Of a DNA stretch of 64,000 bases, positions 1 through 12,802 are shown in pieces. Each line of letters opens with the position of its first letter. The first letter of the stretch is position 1. The notes below the pieces were generated by a model. It was given only the letters and a program-made list of their open reading frames with translations, was not told the origin of the DNA and did no database searches. The stretch covers positions 10,830,049 to 10,894,048 of the forward strand of contig CM024760.1 in the NCBI GenBank assembly GCA_014218235.1. The letters are read 5' to 3'. Origin of the DNA: Colocasia esculenta. Taxonomy: Eukaryota > Streptophyta > Magnoliopsida > Alismatales > Araceae. The position numbers and the translations under genes were made by a program.

Positions 1-502
1 GAGGACAGATTCCTTCATTTAGAAGGAAGTTACACAAAGAGGAAATCATTCAACCAGGGATCGCTGTCTCAACTACAGTGCAGGTCATCCAGATGCATGG
101 AATGGAAAGAGGATTCTACTAGATGGAGAAAGAGAGAGGGGGGAGGGTGGTTATTCAACAATACCCCCATTTGAAGAAGGAGAAACTACAAGGCAGGGAT
201 CCATGCATGATCCATCCAAGGGCCGACTAATTCGGAACTATGACTTCAGGAAAGTATAGGTAAAGATACAAACACCTTCGCAGGCACATCTCTATGCTTA
301 GTCAAATGAACAAATTAAGAAGCCTCTAGCAACTTAACAAGATCTAGCCCGACAATGGCTTTTGTTGAAACCTCATCGTATCTACGTATTTCACGTTTAA
401 AGAAATATACTGGCAGCTTCATAAAAGTCTAATGCTTTTGAATGTTGATAAGGACTAAATCAGCACAACAACTGGAAGAAGTAAAATGTATTTGAGGATT
501 AC

Positions 503-3500
503 CATGTGCAGAAAACAGTTCTTCTGAAGTGATGACTTCTCAGGAACATTGCTGTAAGTTGGCGCATGCTTCTCCTCACTAATTACCAACCTTTCTATAC
601 TAGTTTTCCCAGACTCTGTGAGTGAATTTTCCTCCTCACTAGTCTTGTCCAAAAGATGGGAGAGTTCCCCAGTATTTAGTTGACTAGTCACCTGATTTAG
701 AAAGTAATGGCCTTTACTTTGGCCTGTGACATCAGTGCCACTTGAACAGATAAGCTCAAAACAAGCCGCAAGTGCATTCTTTGGACAGGAAATGAATATC
801 TTAAGAAGACCAAGTGCCCGAAATCTAAATAATTTGGACAATACGGGCTCCTTGTCATCATTTTTTTCTTCCTTCAGCTCAGAAAACAAATACATGGGTT
901 CTTGAAGCTTATCGATTGTTTTACCACCTATCTGATAAATATCCTCTCCCTCAAAGGTGGAAGCAAAGAAAGAGAGTACATTAACAAAAACTGCCGAGCA
1001 GATACCCTGAATAACAGATGATGTTTGAGTCTCAGATGAAGCAATACAACAGATATCAATTAGACCAAAGATACAGGTCATTGCTGTCTGATATGCAATG
1101 CCATCAACATCTTCTCCTCTCATTATTATAGCCACACTCCAATTATGCATGTTGATAGCAACTTTAGCTGCTGCTTCGAGAGCAGTTGGGCAGAATGATG
1201 CATAACGTGGAATCAGTTCAGCTACAATACGTTGCACACTGGTGCAGCCTGTAGAGTACAAAGTGAATGAGAAGACATGAAAAGATTTAACTCAGACATT
1301 TTGAGTAATCCTAGTTATCATAAGATTATCTGAAAATAAAAATAGGAAGGCAAACACCTGAACATTCATCACAGTAAAGGTCCATAACCTCCTCCGCAAC
1401 ATTGATTGAAACACAATAACCAAGCTTTTGCCTCTGTTTCATATTCATTACGGCTCAGAAACTTACTTGGCATCTGTATAAGATATATGTTCTTTAAAAA
1501 AGACCACAGTGAAATGCAGCAAAATTTATGTTTATGTACTGACAGGGTGATATATACAAATGCAAAACTGTAAGCAATCCACCCTCCCCCCCCCCCCAAA
1601 ATATGGATCATGGAAATAGATGGATGCCAAGATGGGCCCTTTCTTATCTGATTAATATTAGTGAACCAATCACAAGGCAGTAGAAGATGGAGGGGTCTCG
1701 GGATGTGAACAAAGTCCAATTAGCCTCTTTGGATAAAAAAAAAAAGGGCCAACAGCCAGATTTTGGTGCATTGGATAAAAGACTGCTTTTCTTTTTCCCT
1801 CTATTATTGGCACTTCCATGGGGATGAGCTCAGATTGAAATAGAAATATTCTGGTCCTAGTCATGGAATACTGATCCAGATTGGGGATGTGTTGCCCCCA
1901 AATAATGGGATAAGACTCTGATGATGATGATGACTGGGGATGTGCTGATCCAAAAGATGTCAGGCTGCTCATGGATCAGCCTGACTAAAACATAGTTTAA
2001 ATGGTCTAAAAATCAAATAAAATAAAAAAATCAGGAAAATTAGGGGGAAATCTAGAAATCTATAAAAGATCTAGATATAAATAGTATCCTGAAGATACAA
2101 TGATATAGGTTAAATTGAGAAACAAATATTACAAGAATTATAGGATAAGTTTAAAGACAATACGTGTTTAATAAATTCAATTACCAATAAAAATCTGATC
2201 ACTAACTTATATACCTAAATAAGACTCTGATAGTAGTTCTTCCAACATTTACCCTTTTATAACTCTTTGAATTCCATGTAAATGATATGGCATGTGTAAG
2301 AAATAAGTTAAATTAACTCAAAGCTTAGATCTATAAATAGAAAAAGGTCAATTGACCCTCTAAGCATTGATTATGAAGATTTTTCCCAATAATCCAAGGA
2401 ACACATGAAAAGTAAATTTATTTCAAAATGAAACTATGAGGTAACATTAAAAAAAAGATAGATAATTGGACATATCAGCCCGAAACAACTCTGCATTTGC
2501 CGATCCAAGCAATTCCGAGCTGATTCAGGCTGATTCCTAACTGATTCAGAGTGATCCCACTTGAGTTTTAAATGTGGGGTCTATTGCCCCTTGGGCATCG
2601 TTTGATAGGCGGGGGAGATTGCCACCGGGCGATTCTGAGTTGTATCAGCCGATTCTGCATCTGAATACAGCTGATTTTGGTTAATTCAGTATTTTGCACC
2701 TTTTAATTTAAAGCCCCGTCATTACCTCATCCAAACGACTGTCTCAATCAGGATTTGCTGAAACGGTAAAACATGCAGGACAAAGCAACAAAAAGAGAAT
2801 CATATTCTGTTGGACGGACCCCCCTGCTTTGCTTCTTCTAGAGTTCCTTTTTTACTGGACAACGTTTAAGCAAGTTATCTACTCTATAAAAAGATCGGTG
2901 GCAATGTCAAGTTTTGGTAATGGTCACCTTCAAAAAAACATGTTTTGGTAGTGGCAATACTGGCACATTACAATGATAAATCCATAAGAATTTTCACGAA
3001 CATATAACATTTTGTCAAGTGATGAGCTATAAAAGACAAATCTCAAGCAGTAGCCCCGAGACAAATGAAAAATCTCAGATGCAGCATCCATATAGGTTTG
3101 ATCTGGGTAAGACTTGAAGGTAACGATTTAGATGTCTACTGCTGCCTTGTAAGATGTCTGACACCTCACAAGTGAGCAGTGAAATGCACCTTGGTAACAT
3201 GTTTTCCCCCTGACATGGATGAAAGATTAAACAAGTGACGAAACAGAACCTGAATCAACGCAAATATCTCAGGCGTTCTCAAAAAGTACTCCTACGGAGA
3301 ACAAAACCCTTCATTTCAGTTACACATTCGTGTTCATGATCGGCAAAGGAGAGAGTACCGAGGAGGAGAGGCAACGAGGGATAGAGAACACGAGAGAACC
3401 AAACCTCTCGAAGCTGTGATCAGAGATAGGTAAGCCTGTTCCAACTCCGGCGTAAGGCGCGGGTCCTTCTGCTCTATGCAAAACCTAATCCTCTTATATA

Positions 3501-3669
3501 GCTCATAGAGTTTCATGATCTCCTCCCTGTTCCTGCGCTTCCTGAGGATCTCTTCCTGCGATGGAGGCGGCGGCGGAGGAGACACCGAGGCCTGCTGCTG
3601 CGCCACCGGGGGCTCGGGAGGCTGCTCATACATCTTCCGCTTCTTCAGAGGCTGATCAGCGGACGCCAT
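503..3669 (-). CDS. conserved plant protein of unknown function (5' part, partial)
   Basis: Two exons are visible on the minus strand: 3669-3405 (ATG at 3669) and 1248-503. The first ends AGAG|GTTTGG and the second opens TACAG|GCTGCACC; the join restores a Gly codon and an uninterrupted frame. The second exon ends ATG|GTAATCC, so the gene continues past the left edge. The N-terminus has a short basic QPLKKRK stretch that could be a nuclear signal, then a Pro-rich segment (about residues 14-37), then a charged helical region and a conserved-looking block (YLSLITASRGCTSVQR and onward). I recognise it as a conserved plant protein without an assigned role and do not name it. Intron 1 is 2,156 bp and carries a small retroposon remnant. 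No further exon could be placed in bases 1-502, which look intronic. Confidence 0.72.
1882..1947 (+). mobile_element. very short 5'-truncated retroposon with target duplication
   Basis: A roughly 40 bp insert (1895-1934) ends in GGGATAAGACTCTGATGATG and further TGA units, and is bracketed by TGGGGATGTGTTG (1882-1894) and TGGGGATGTGCTG (1935-1947), a 13 bp duplication with one mismatch. A near-identical insert with its own duplication lies at 11379-11443. The tail resembles the trinucleotide tails of plant RTE-type LINEs and the SINEs that use them (family knowledge); the assignment is inference. It sits in intron 1 of the unknown gene. Confidence 0.6.
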
Positions 3670-3884
3670 GGCGACCAGCACCGAAGAAGCAGAGCAGGCA
3701 GCAGGTTTTGCTTCACCTCGGTCTGGCGATTGCGGAGGTGGGGAGAAGGAGAAGACTGCGTGCTGGGGATAAAGTGGGGTTCTGCTTCGTTCGCGTCGCC
3801 CCGGAGCGGGCACTCGGTGAGAGGGGGGTGGAAGCGCCGACCATGTTATGACTGCTGTCCTTTGCGGGCTGTAACGGCTGTCAA

Positions 3885-4124
3885 ATTGGGCCGGCCAGCC
3901 TTTACGGCCCTGCTCCATGTCGGTGGGCCCGCAAGGGCACTTACTCTTGGCCTTGGCCCGGCCCAAATAGATGCGAAGACTTATTTTCGAGGCATTCTGC
4001 TAGTTTCTAGATGGGCTTCCCTCGCCCGGCCGGCCGGCCCACATCAAAGCCCATTGCATCACAGTTTTTTTGGTAACGAGGGACCCCACCATGTGGAGCT
4101 CATGCAGAGTTAAGAATTAGGGTT
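3885..4124 (-). promoter_or_regulatory. promoter-proximal region with Site II (TGGGCC/T) and telo-box-like motifs
   Basis: Upstream of the ATG at 3669 there is a cluster of TGGGCC/TGGGCT-type motifs on either strand (for example in ATTGGGCCGG, GTGGGCCCGC, GATGGGCTTCC, AAGCCCATTG), followed farther out by AACCCTAA read on the minus strand (4117-4124). In plants Site II elements plus a telo-box are typical of genes for the translation machinery and other growth-related nuclear genes. The motifs are seen; their use is inferred. Confidence 0.4.
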
Positions 4125-5328
4125 CGTGAGTCTCAAAATCAGAACTTAGCAGAATTTAATTTTGTGTACCTATATTATTTTATTTTGTTGGACAGAAAAA
4201 ATCTCAAATCTACACGCTTTGAAGATTACATATAGATCAGATAAAATCGCCTCCCCCCGACCTCCTACCTCCATACAAGAGTTCTAACGGATCCACCTAG
4301 TCGGGTCCTCTGCACCATAGTTTCCATACTGCAGTCAAAGGGCCATTCAATAACCGGTCAAACAGCTAATTAATTTTTAATCCAGCTAGTTATTCGTCAT
4401 CATAATAGGTCTAAAGGAGTTCAGAACTTTTACCTCTTGTTGGTCAATAACGCTGTTAGATGTAAGTTAAAAAATGGATGGTTAGGAGTAAAGGTTCTCT
4501 ACGTGGTCAACGAACCAAACGTTGCTTTTATTAACAAGTGACTAAACCTTTTTTTCATGTGTATCCTCCTAAAGTGAAAATTGCATAAAATCTTAGCGTA
4601 CCCACATTCGCATATATAAATTTATGTGAATTAAATGTACTTTATGTCGTTTCATCACAATTTGACGAGGTTTGTTATAAAAGGTGAACATGGTAATAAG
4701 GGGGTTAGTGAGATGGAAGCATTTAGTTCTCAAGACTCGGAGCCTTCTTGATTTAGTTTGGTTCAGTGTTGGGGTATTTTTTTTCCCAAATCAAAAAATT
4801 TCAGTTTGACTCAGTTCAAATTGAAATTTTAATTTTACTAACAATATATATATAATTGATTTATGTACTTGAAAATTAAGATAGTAATTAAAGATTATTA
4901 CATATATCAATATTTATTAGTGATATTTTGGTTTGATTAGGAATTGGATTCAAAGTTTGGAGAGTTTTCTATTTCCACTTAGACATTCAACTTTAAGTAA
5001 ACAAGCTCATATTCAGTATCGAATGATTGAATTTTTTTTAGGTAAATGAATGAATTTAATTAATGCATAAAACTCTTGCTTAACCCACTATTCTAAGAAT
5101 TTAATCCCTAAATAAAACTCAATGAAACATATTTAACAATAGAAATACATTAAATTTGATTGGTTAAATGCCCAAGCACAAGTCCCCAACTGTAGTTATG
5201 AAGGAGATTCTGTGTCCAAAAGGGGATGCGTGGTGAGATCTCATTGGCTGACACACACACACACGCAGGCATCCCAAGTTTATAACGGTAACCAAGACAA
5301 CAAAAACGCATAAAATGGGACCCGGCGA

Positions 5329-5334
5329 TATAAA
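5329..5334 (+). promoter_or_regulatory. possible TATA box of the receptor gene
   Basis: TATAAA in the context GCGATATAAACG, about 420 bp before the ATG. A start site about 30 bp downstream would give a leader near 390 nt containing short upstream ATGs, so this is tentative. Confidence 0.25.
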
Positions 5335-5749
5335 CGTGGCGAGATCCAAGTGGAAGTTTCCGTGTCTATTGCGTCCCCTTCGTCCCGGTTTCCCCCGCCT
5401 TCCTGCACTCTCCCACCGTCAAATGCCCCAAACGAAGGATGCGGAAAGCCCGCGAGCACAAGGCTTCCTTCTTCCTCCCACGGCCTTCAACACAGCAGCC
5501 GTTAGCAAGAACCAGGCACATCAGAAACGAACCAGAAACGCGGAAGACGGAGAGCTTCTGGCAGGTTCCCCATTGCTCGAACACCGTAACGGCAGACGGC
5601 AGTGATGCTCGGGATTGATGATTGATCCTCGAGAGCTCGCACTTGTCGCCGCGTTCCCTGTGCTCTCCCGTTCCCCGTCGGCGGCTAGGAGCCGTTCCCC
5701 GGAGTAGGCACCGGGGAGGGAGCTGACAAAGTTGTCTCTTGGCGGCGCG

Positions 5750-8700
5750 ATGGGGAGATCGGGTGGCGGGTGGGTTGTTGTCCTAGTGGCTGTCGTTGAG
5801 TGGGTGGTGATTGGGTTTTTGGCTCCGGGGGTGTCGGGGAGGTTTGTCGTGGAAAAGAATAGTCTGGTGGTGACGTCGCCCAGTGAGCTGCGGGGCAAGC
5901 ACGACTGCGCCATTGGCAACTTCGGGATCCCGCAGTATGGGGGTAGCATGGCGGGGACCGTCGTGTGGCCCAGCGAGAACACCGACGGCTGCGATGAGTT
6001 CCGGACCTCATTCCGGGCCAGGCCGGGTGCTCTCCCCAACTTTGTGCTCATTGATCGCGGAGGTGAGGACTGGGGATGGGTTGTTCCACACCCTCGTCTC
6101 TTCTGCTTTTTGGTGGTGTTGTCTGCATAAGCGGAGCGTTCGATTAGACTTCTTATTTCGTGTGTGCGTAATTTGGTAATTTGTCCTGGAAATATAAATG
6201 GAATATTGTGCGCGCTTTGTGATATTTACTCCATCTAATCTATGAAGAAAAGCTCAGCGTTGGTTTGTTTAATTGTCTTCATCAAGTCACATCCGGTGAA
6301 AGCTCCATCTTTGTTATAAACTCTTTTAGATCGGGCTCATTGCTTCTGATCAGGTGTTCTAAGGTCTTCTTTTCGTATATCCTTCAACTGTAACTTGGAT
6401 CCTAATTATAGTTGTTGTAGCTGGGCTATATTGGATATCCCCGACCCGAACCATGTCAAGTATGCCTCCCAGAGAGAGAATAGATATGATGTTAGCATGA
6501 ACCGTCTCTTGAGTGCTAAAAAAGGAAAGGTAATTTTGTGATAGAGGTGCCCTGGCCGCGGGCATGAGCATTATTTGATTTGTGCAGTATCGATCTAAAT
6601 GTTGACTATTGTCTAAGATTTCCATTGTTGAGGACCAGAGGTCGTCTCGAAATGGCTATAGGAGTAACCTCTGGCCTAGATCACGGGCTATTATTTGTAT
6701 TCTGCTTGAACCATGACTTAGACCAACATCCTTTCTTTCTAGTTGTGCCCCTAATATCCTTGCATGTCTTGGTAAGATTTGTAAAACAAAAAGAACTTGT
6801 GGGATGCCATGAATGATCTCTTTTACCCAAGTATTTTCAGTTGATTGACTGAAATCATAATTTTTTCTCTTATGCACCGTTACATATCTTCCTAATTTTT
6901 GTTTAGTAACAGTGCCTTCTTGTTTCTTCAGATTGTCATTTTGCTAAAAAGGTTTGGAGAGCTCAAAATGCTGGTGCTTCAGCTGTGCTTGTGGTGGATG
7001 ACACTGAAGAACCATTGATAACAATGGATTTGCCTCGAGAAGATGGTGAGGCAGCAGTCTTTATACAGAATATAACAATCCCATCTGCTCTTATTGACAA
7101 AAGTTTTGGAGAACAATTAAAGAGTGCATACAAAATTGGAGAGATGGTCACTGTAAACCTTGACTGGAGAGAAGCTGTTCCCCATCCTGATGATCGTGTT
7201 GAGTATGAACTGTGGACCAACAGCAATGATGAATGTGGATCTAAATGTGACATGATAATGGAATTTCTCAAAGAATTTAAAGGCGCTGCACAGATCCTTG
7301 AGAAAGGTGGCTATAGTCAGTTCACGCCCCACTATATAACATGGTACTGTCCTCAATCATTTGTTGCCAGTAAACAGTGCAAATCTCAATGCCTTAACCA
7401 TGGGAGATATTGTGCACCTGACCCTGAGCAGGATTTCAGCAAAGGTTATGAAGGGAAGGATGTAGTAACAGAGAACTTAAGACAATTATGTGTCTTTAGA
7501 GTTGCAAATGAAAGCAAAAGACCCTGGTTATGGTGGGACTATGTGACTGATTTTCATATAAGATGCCCCATGAAGGAGAATAAGTATAACAAGGACTGTG
7601 CCGATATGGTTATTAAATCTCTAGGTAAGTTAGTCTTCTGATTCTTAATGTTTTTAAGATGAAAAATGCATTGCAATTTTTTTTTGAAGTAAATAATACC
7701 TGTGTCCTATTTGAAGGTCAGCAATTACAAAAAATCCTCACATGCCTTGACCATTTTTTCGTATTGTGTGTAACATCATTACTTTTGTATCATTCCATAC
7801 TTTATAACTGTGTGACCAGTCACCACCAGAAAATGACTTTGCATATGGATGTCTGTTTTGTGTTCAGGATTTGATGTCAAAGATATTGAAAAGTGTATGG
7901 GAGATCCAAGTGCTGATTCTGAGAATCCAGTTCTGAAAGAAGAACAAGATGCCCAGGTAGTCCTTAATGAACTCTTTGTCATATTTGCCCAAATATGATG
8001 GCACATGCTTACTGTAAGTTACACATAGCTTCTGTATATATCCTCTGGAAGGAGGTGCCTCTGACTATTACCTCCGAGCACGCACAAAATTTTGCATAGA
8101 TGATGCTGGAATGGGTATCTATCTAAATAAATGAATTGAACGAATAACCTTCCTGGAATGTTCATACTAGAATTGTTGCGAAGAGTGAAACATATTTCAG
8201 TGTTAACTTCATGACATTAAGATAATAGAATTCATAATGTAGGTTGGTAAAGGTTCAAGAGGTGATGTTACTATACTACCAACATTTGTTGTCAATAATC
8301 GACAATATCGAGGTTAGTCTCCAGAGCCTACTTTTCCTAATGTCCTGCACATGCCTGGCACTGACGAGCATGATAACAGGGAAACTGGAGAAATGTGCTG
8401 TTCTGAAGGCTATTTGTGCTGGTTTCCAGGAAACCACTGAGCCAACTGTCTGTTTAAGTGGTGGTTAGTTATTTAGCCGATCCATAAAGTTTGCTAAGTT
8501 TTCAGGGCCTCTTGATAACCTAACTTTGATATTCAAAACAAGCTCCTGAGGCATTTGAAATTTTCTTCCAGATGTAGAAACAAATGAATGTTTGAACAAT
8601 AATGGTGGTTGCTGGCAGGACAAGGCTTCCAATATTACTGCATGCAAGGTAACAAGAAAACTATTTTCTAGTAAGATGCCTTGGGCATTTCTTTTGGTTC

Positions 8701-11700
8701 CCAACAGTCACATTTTCCTTTTCAGGATACATTTCGTGGAAGAGTTTGTGAATGTCCAGTTGTACAAGGTGTGCAATTTAAGGGAGATGGTTATAACAAT
8801 TGTGAAGGTAACTTTGATTCTTCTATTTCTTCTGTGGAAATAGGTTTGAAATTGAAAAAAAAGGAAGAATGTGTTATCAAGTGAACAGTGCAAATAGAAA
8901 CGGAAAAATGATGTCACAACAACATTTGATATAGCAGTTCAAAATTCAAATGTTAACATTTTTTGGGTATAACTATTGAAAAATTCAATGAATAGCTTTG
9001 TCCGTTAAGTTTAATATCTTGTTAGTAAGCATCTGAGGATCCAGTTGAGAGGATATCATATTGGTCTTTTGAATAGTTGAGGCTGCTGAAAATCTAAAAG
9101 TGTTAAGAGAGCAATGCATCTATGGTGCATGGGGAACTTGCTGCTTAGATGGTACTCAATGAACCATTTAAATGGTCAATTGGTCATGGACCCGGTTGAG
9201 AGGATATCGGTAGCCACCAAAAGGACACCCTGGCATATGTTAGATGGACAGATAGAATTAAAAAAAACTAATCATAGATAATGGAAGATGAACATTTCTG
9301 TTTTCGATGAATGAAATGGTAGAACAGGGAATGAAATGTTTTACATGGATTTTCTTGCCATCTCGATCAAAGGACAAAGCAGACATCATCATAATCATGA
9401 GAGAACACATAAATCAGCTGAGAATCTGAGATGCCTTCAACTGAATACCATGGAAAAGACATGATTTTGATCCTATAATTTATCTCACTTTTGAATACAA
9501 GCTAAGGCACATATTACTTTCTTTTCCAAGTACATAATGAACTTTGCTTTTCTTACTATTATTTTTTGTTTTTTGAAAGTGGATAGTACCACAATGTTAT
9601 TAAAAGGAAGAATATACGAGTGTAGACAGTATACTCCAAAAAACAACTCCCGCCTCTATACACAAAGAGGACCACACTGCGATGTGTGGAAACATCTAAT
9701 CCCCCAACAAAACAAAAAGAGAGGAAGTAGAGGAATCCACACTACAGATTGTGTCCACCCATGTGTAGTGTGGATTGCTTTTCTTATATGAATCTTATCT
9801 TTTATTTTTTTTCTAACTTTCTTCTGGTTCATATATTTTCCAGCTAGTGGGCTTGGTCGGTGCAGGATAAATGACGGGGGTTGTTGGCAGCATTCTCGAG
9901 ATGGTCAAACATTCTCCGCTTGCATGGTTTGTTTCCCTTCATTACTTTGTCTATGACATAACATGCTGGCCTTGCATCCTTATTTCGGCAAGTAATTTTG
10001 ACACCCAATTAATGTTTGCTTAAGTTCTCTGTGAAATATTTATCTGAATATGGAAATTTACAGTTGGATGAAGTTCAGGTGAATGTAAGGGTGTAAGTGG
10101 TTAGCTTTCTCCATGACTTGTGCCCATCCATGTCCAACACCTAGCATGCATGCCCATGGTAGTCAGGTCATAGCTTGTTATGTTTGGAGAAGCTATGGGT
10201 ATTTATCCAGATTTTTGCTGCTTGTAGGAATCTGGGGACAAAAGATGCCAATGTCCCCCTGGATTCAGGGGTGATGGAGCCAAAATTTGCGAAGGTAAGT
10301 GTTTTGGCGGTTGAATAAATAAATGTCCACCAGTTACAAGCTTTTAGGCAAACACCAGAAAATAAGTGTGCCGACCTCCTATATTTGTAGTGTTGTTGTG
10401 GCCAATTCTTGTGCCTATACTTTATAATTGAACCTTTGACAGTTCTGTCCTCTCAGACATAAATGAATGTAAAGAGAGGAGGGCCTGCCAGTGTTCAGAA
10501 TGCAGCTGCAAAAATACCTGGGGTAGCTATGAGTGCAGGTGCAGTGGAGATCTTTTGTACATCAGGGATCACGATATATGCATAGGTAACTGTTCCAGAC
10601 TTTCTAAACTGAATAGCACATCCAACTGTTTGTTCTTTTATAACGGATGGTTTGTGGACAGCCAAGACTGTAATGGAATCAAGGACTGCATGGGATGCCC
10701 TTTTTGTTATTTTGATTGGCTTGGCAATTGCATCTGCAGGAGCATATATTGTGTACAAATATAGACTAAGGGTAAGTTGTCTTGCATCCTTGTCTCTTTT
10801 CTGCTAGAGCAAGCGTAATTTCTCAAAACGACAGATCAAGTGATTTCTTCCTTTATGATTTCGTTCCTCAGAATGTTACCTGTTTGTCATTTATGAGATT
10901 ATTTACCATGATATATATAGCTCTAGTAAAATCAGTGTGGTCATCTGTTGTAGTTTCAGTTCATTTGGAGGGTTATTCACCCAGACAAATGAAGCATTAA
11001 GGCTGCTTCCTTTATTTTTACTTGGAGAAATACTTATGGCACTTGTCAATTACACTTTTTAGTGCATTTCTTGCTTTTTATTGGGTGGGCACAATGTGCC
11101 CTCAATGCATTGACCAATTGGATGGCCAAAAGTACACTAAAAAGTGCAATTGGCAAGTGCAACAAGTATTTCTCTTTTACTAGATGTCCAGTTTCCTTCC
11201 TTCCTGGTGATTTTTCCTAGTTGGATGCACTTATTCTTCCTTTCATCTTATCTTTCCCTGTTCTCCAATCAACTCTGATGCTTATATCATTTTTCTCACT
11301 TTATTGTCATCTCTTCATCGTCTATCATGGGGAAAGATGGTTAGAGGACCACGAGGAATGCCTGAAGTTATCTATAGTTCTATACTTTCACAACCAAATA
11401 GTGGGATAAGGCTCTGATGATGATGATGATCTATACTTTCACATGTTTCAACGACCATTATATTCCCTTCCTAACAGCTAAAGAAAGAATAAGACTGGCG
11501 TGGGACCTGCAATCAACAAATTTGACTTGAAACCTGTGCCCATGTCAAGTTCTGTTCCATGTTTTCGAAGTTTGAGCTATCAATCTATGCTGTGGAACAT
11601 GTTCAGCATAGTCCAGAGTTTCGATCCTTGAGAAGTTATTCAGTTTCCAAAATCTGATATCTAATTTTTCATTCAGTCATACATGGACTCGGAGATCAGA

Positions 11701-11778
11701 GCTATAATGTCACAATACATGCCACTGGAGGACAAAGGGGAAGTCTCCAATCATACCCAAGAAGAGAATCGCACATGA
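5750..11778 (+). CDS. VSR: vacuolar sorting receptor (BP-80/VSR family), complete, 12 exons
   Basis: Type I membrane receptor that binds sorting signals of soluble vacuolar proteins and cycles between trans-Golgi and prevacuolar compartments. Exons: 5750-6062, 6932-7624, 7868-7956, 8243-8312, 8380-8463, 8572-8648, 8726-8807, 9844-9926, 10228-10294, 10457-10585, 10662-10771, 11677-11778. All splice sites are GT-AG, every join is in frame, and the total is 632 aa, normal for the family. Seen in order: signal peptide (about 1-29), PA domain containing LIDRGDCHFAKKVW across exons 1-2, the central Cys-rich region ending in exon 5, EGF-type repeats from residue 417 (ETNECLNNNGGC), a calcium-binding EGF start DINEC at 520-524, one membrane helix (about 573-595), and a cytosolic tail with the YMPL sorting motif at 613-616. 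I start at ATG 5750 because it opens the signal peptide and the upstream in-frame codon is TTG. Introns 7 and 11 hold repeats. Which VSR subgroup is not determined. Confidence 0.96.
9541..9790. repeat. repeat-like insert with a 13 bp perfect hairpin in receptor intron 7
   Basis: A T-rich stretch followed by sequence unlike the surrounding intron. AATCCACACTACA (9734-9746) and its exact reverse complement (9764-9776) are separated by 17 nt. It may be the 3' end of a minus-strand retroposon, but no protein domain or target duplication was found. Confidence 0.35.
11016..11183. mobile_element. Mutator-type MITE in receptor intron 11
   Basis: A 150 bp fold-back element (11025-11174) has about 43 bp terminal inverted repeats beginning GAGAAATACTT, with about five mismatches between arms. 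It is flanked by TTTTACTTG and TTTTACTAG, a 9 bp duplication with one mismatch. A 9 bp duplication and G-starting termini are typical of MULE-derived MITEs. It has no coding capacity. The termini share GAGAAATNCT with the element at 58374-58548. Confidence 0.7.
11379..11443 (+). mobile_element. 37 bp truncated retroposon with perfect 14 bp target duplication
   Basis: The insert 11393-11429 starts ACCAAATAGTGGGATAAGG and ends in (TGA) units. TCTATACTTTCACA occurs immediately before (11379-11392) and after (11430-11443). It is the same family as the insert at 1882-1947 and lies in receptor intron 11. Confidence 0.75.
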
Positions 11779-12800
11779 GCACTTGCCCTTGCATCAAGCA
11801 CTTTCTTCACCTGTGTGAAGTACACAGAAGAACTTTTATGAGTGAACAGCATGGGATCCACATGCAGCCACAGCGAAACCCACTACGGCGGAGGCAAATG
11901 GTTGTACAGGTAGAGGGAATTTTACATATTTGCTGGGATCTTTACTCTTGTCAGTGCAAATTGTATAATTTGGTTTCTACAGTTTTTTCACCTAGTTACA
12001 GCATAGAATTGCAAGTAATTAGTGATTTGTATTCTATATGCAATTGACCCCCAAAATTTTCCCAAGGAATGCATTGTCTTGTGCTCCATGAGAGTTTATC
12101 GAGAGAGATAAAATGTCTCTTTTTGTTGAGAGTTGTTGAGCACAATTTTAAATTCTTGTAAGCTTCCAAATTTTGTCAGACAATTTTGGAACATAACAAA
12201 AGATCAACGCTTGCCAAGGTGCAGGGCCGGCTTTACTCTTTGGATGTAGATGTAGATAGGTATCATAGGTATCAGATTTGGTGTTGGGGGGGGGGGGGGG
12301 GGGGGAGGTTGTTCTCATGCAAGATGCTTAGTGTATAATTTAGTTAATGACTAGTCTGGAGGCAGAATTAACCACTGTAGTGACTGTTGCCGCCACTGTA
12401 GTAGTAAGTTGGCATGTTTCTGCTGCATCTCGCACTGCAATTCTTCTGGGGACCCCTCCATCCAAAAACCATACGAGTTCTATCCAAACAATCAATCCAT
12501 TTCTGCTCCTCTATTGGCATTTGCTGCCTATATATGCGATCTATCTGAGGGATTTCTGCTTCTCATCTCTTCCAGCAACAGTCGAGTGTATATATATGCT
12601 AGTGGCCCCCAAGGAAAACACAGACATTTCATCATGCAAGTTGCTGGCTTCTGTTGAATCACTTTCAGCCCAGGGACCTAAGTTGTTATCTTAGGACGTG
12701 ATGCTTCCAAATGGGGGTAATAATTGTTATTTTCCATCCAAAGTTTTAAGTCGAATCTCTGAAATTTGAGAGAGAAAAATAGAAGCTGGATTAGGCCCTT
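11779..12800. other. 3' flank of receptor gene, no further gene seen
   Basis: Presumed 3' UTR and intergenic sequence. It contains a pure run of 20 G at 12286-12305. No open frame here resembles a protein family. Confidence 0.4.
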
Positions 12801-12802
12801 AC

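Noticed and set aside
3561..4113. Plus-strand frames opposite exon 1 of the unknown gene
   Set aside because: Shadows in GC-rich DNA; the minus-strand protein and its splice join are the convincing reading.
5521..6051. Long minus-strand frames over receptor exon 1
   Set aside because: Antisense shadows of GC-rich coding sequence without similarity to any family.
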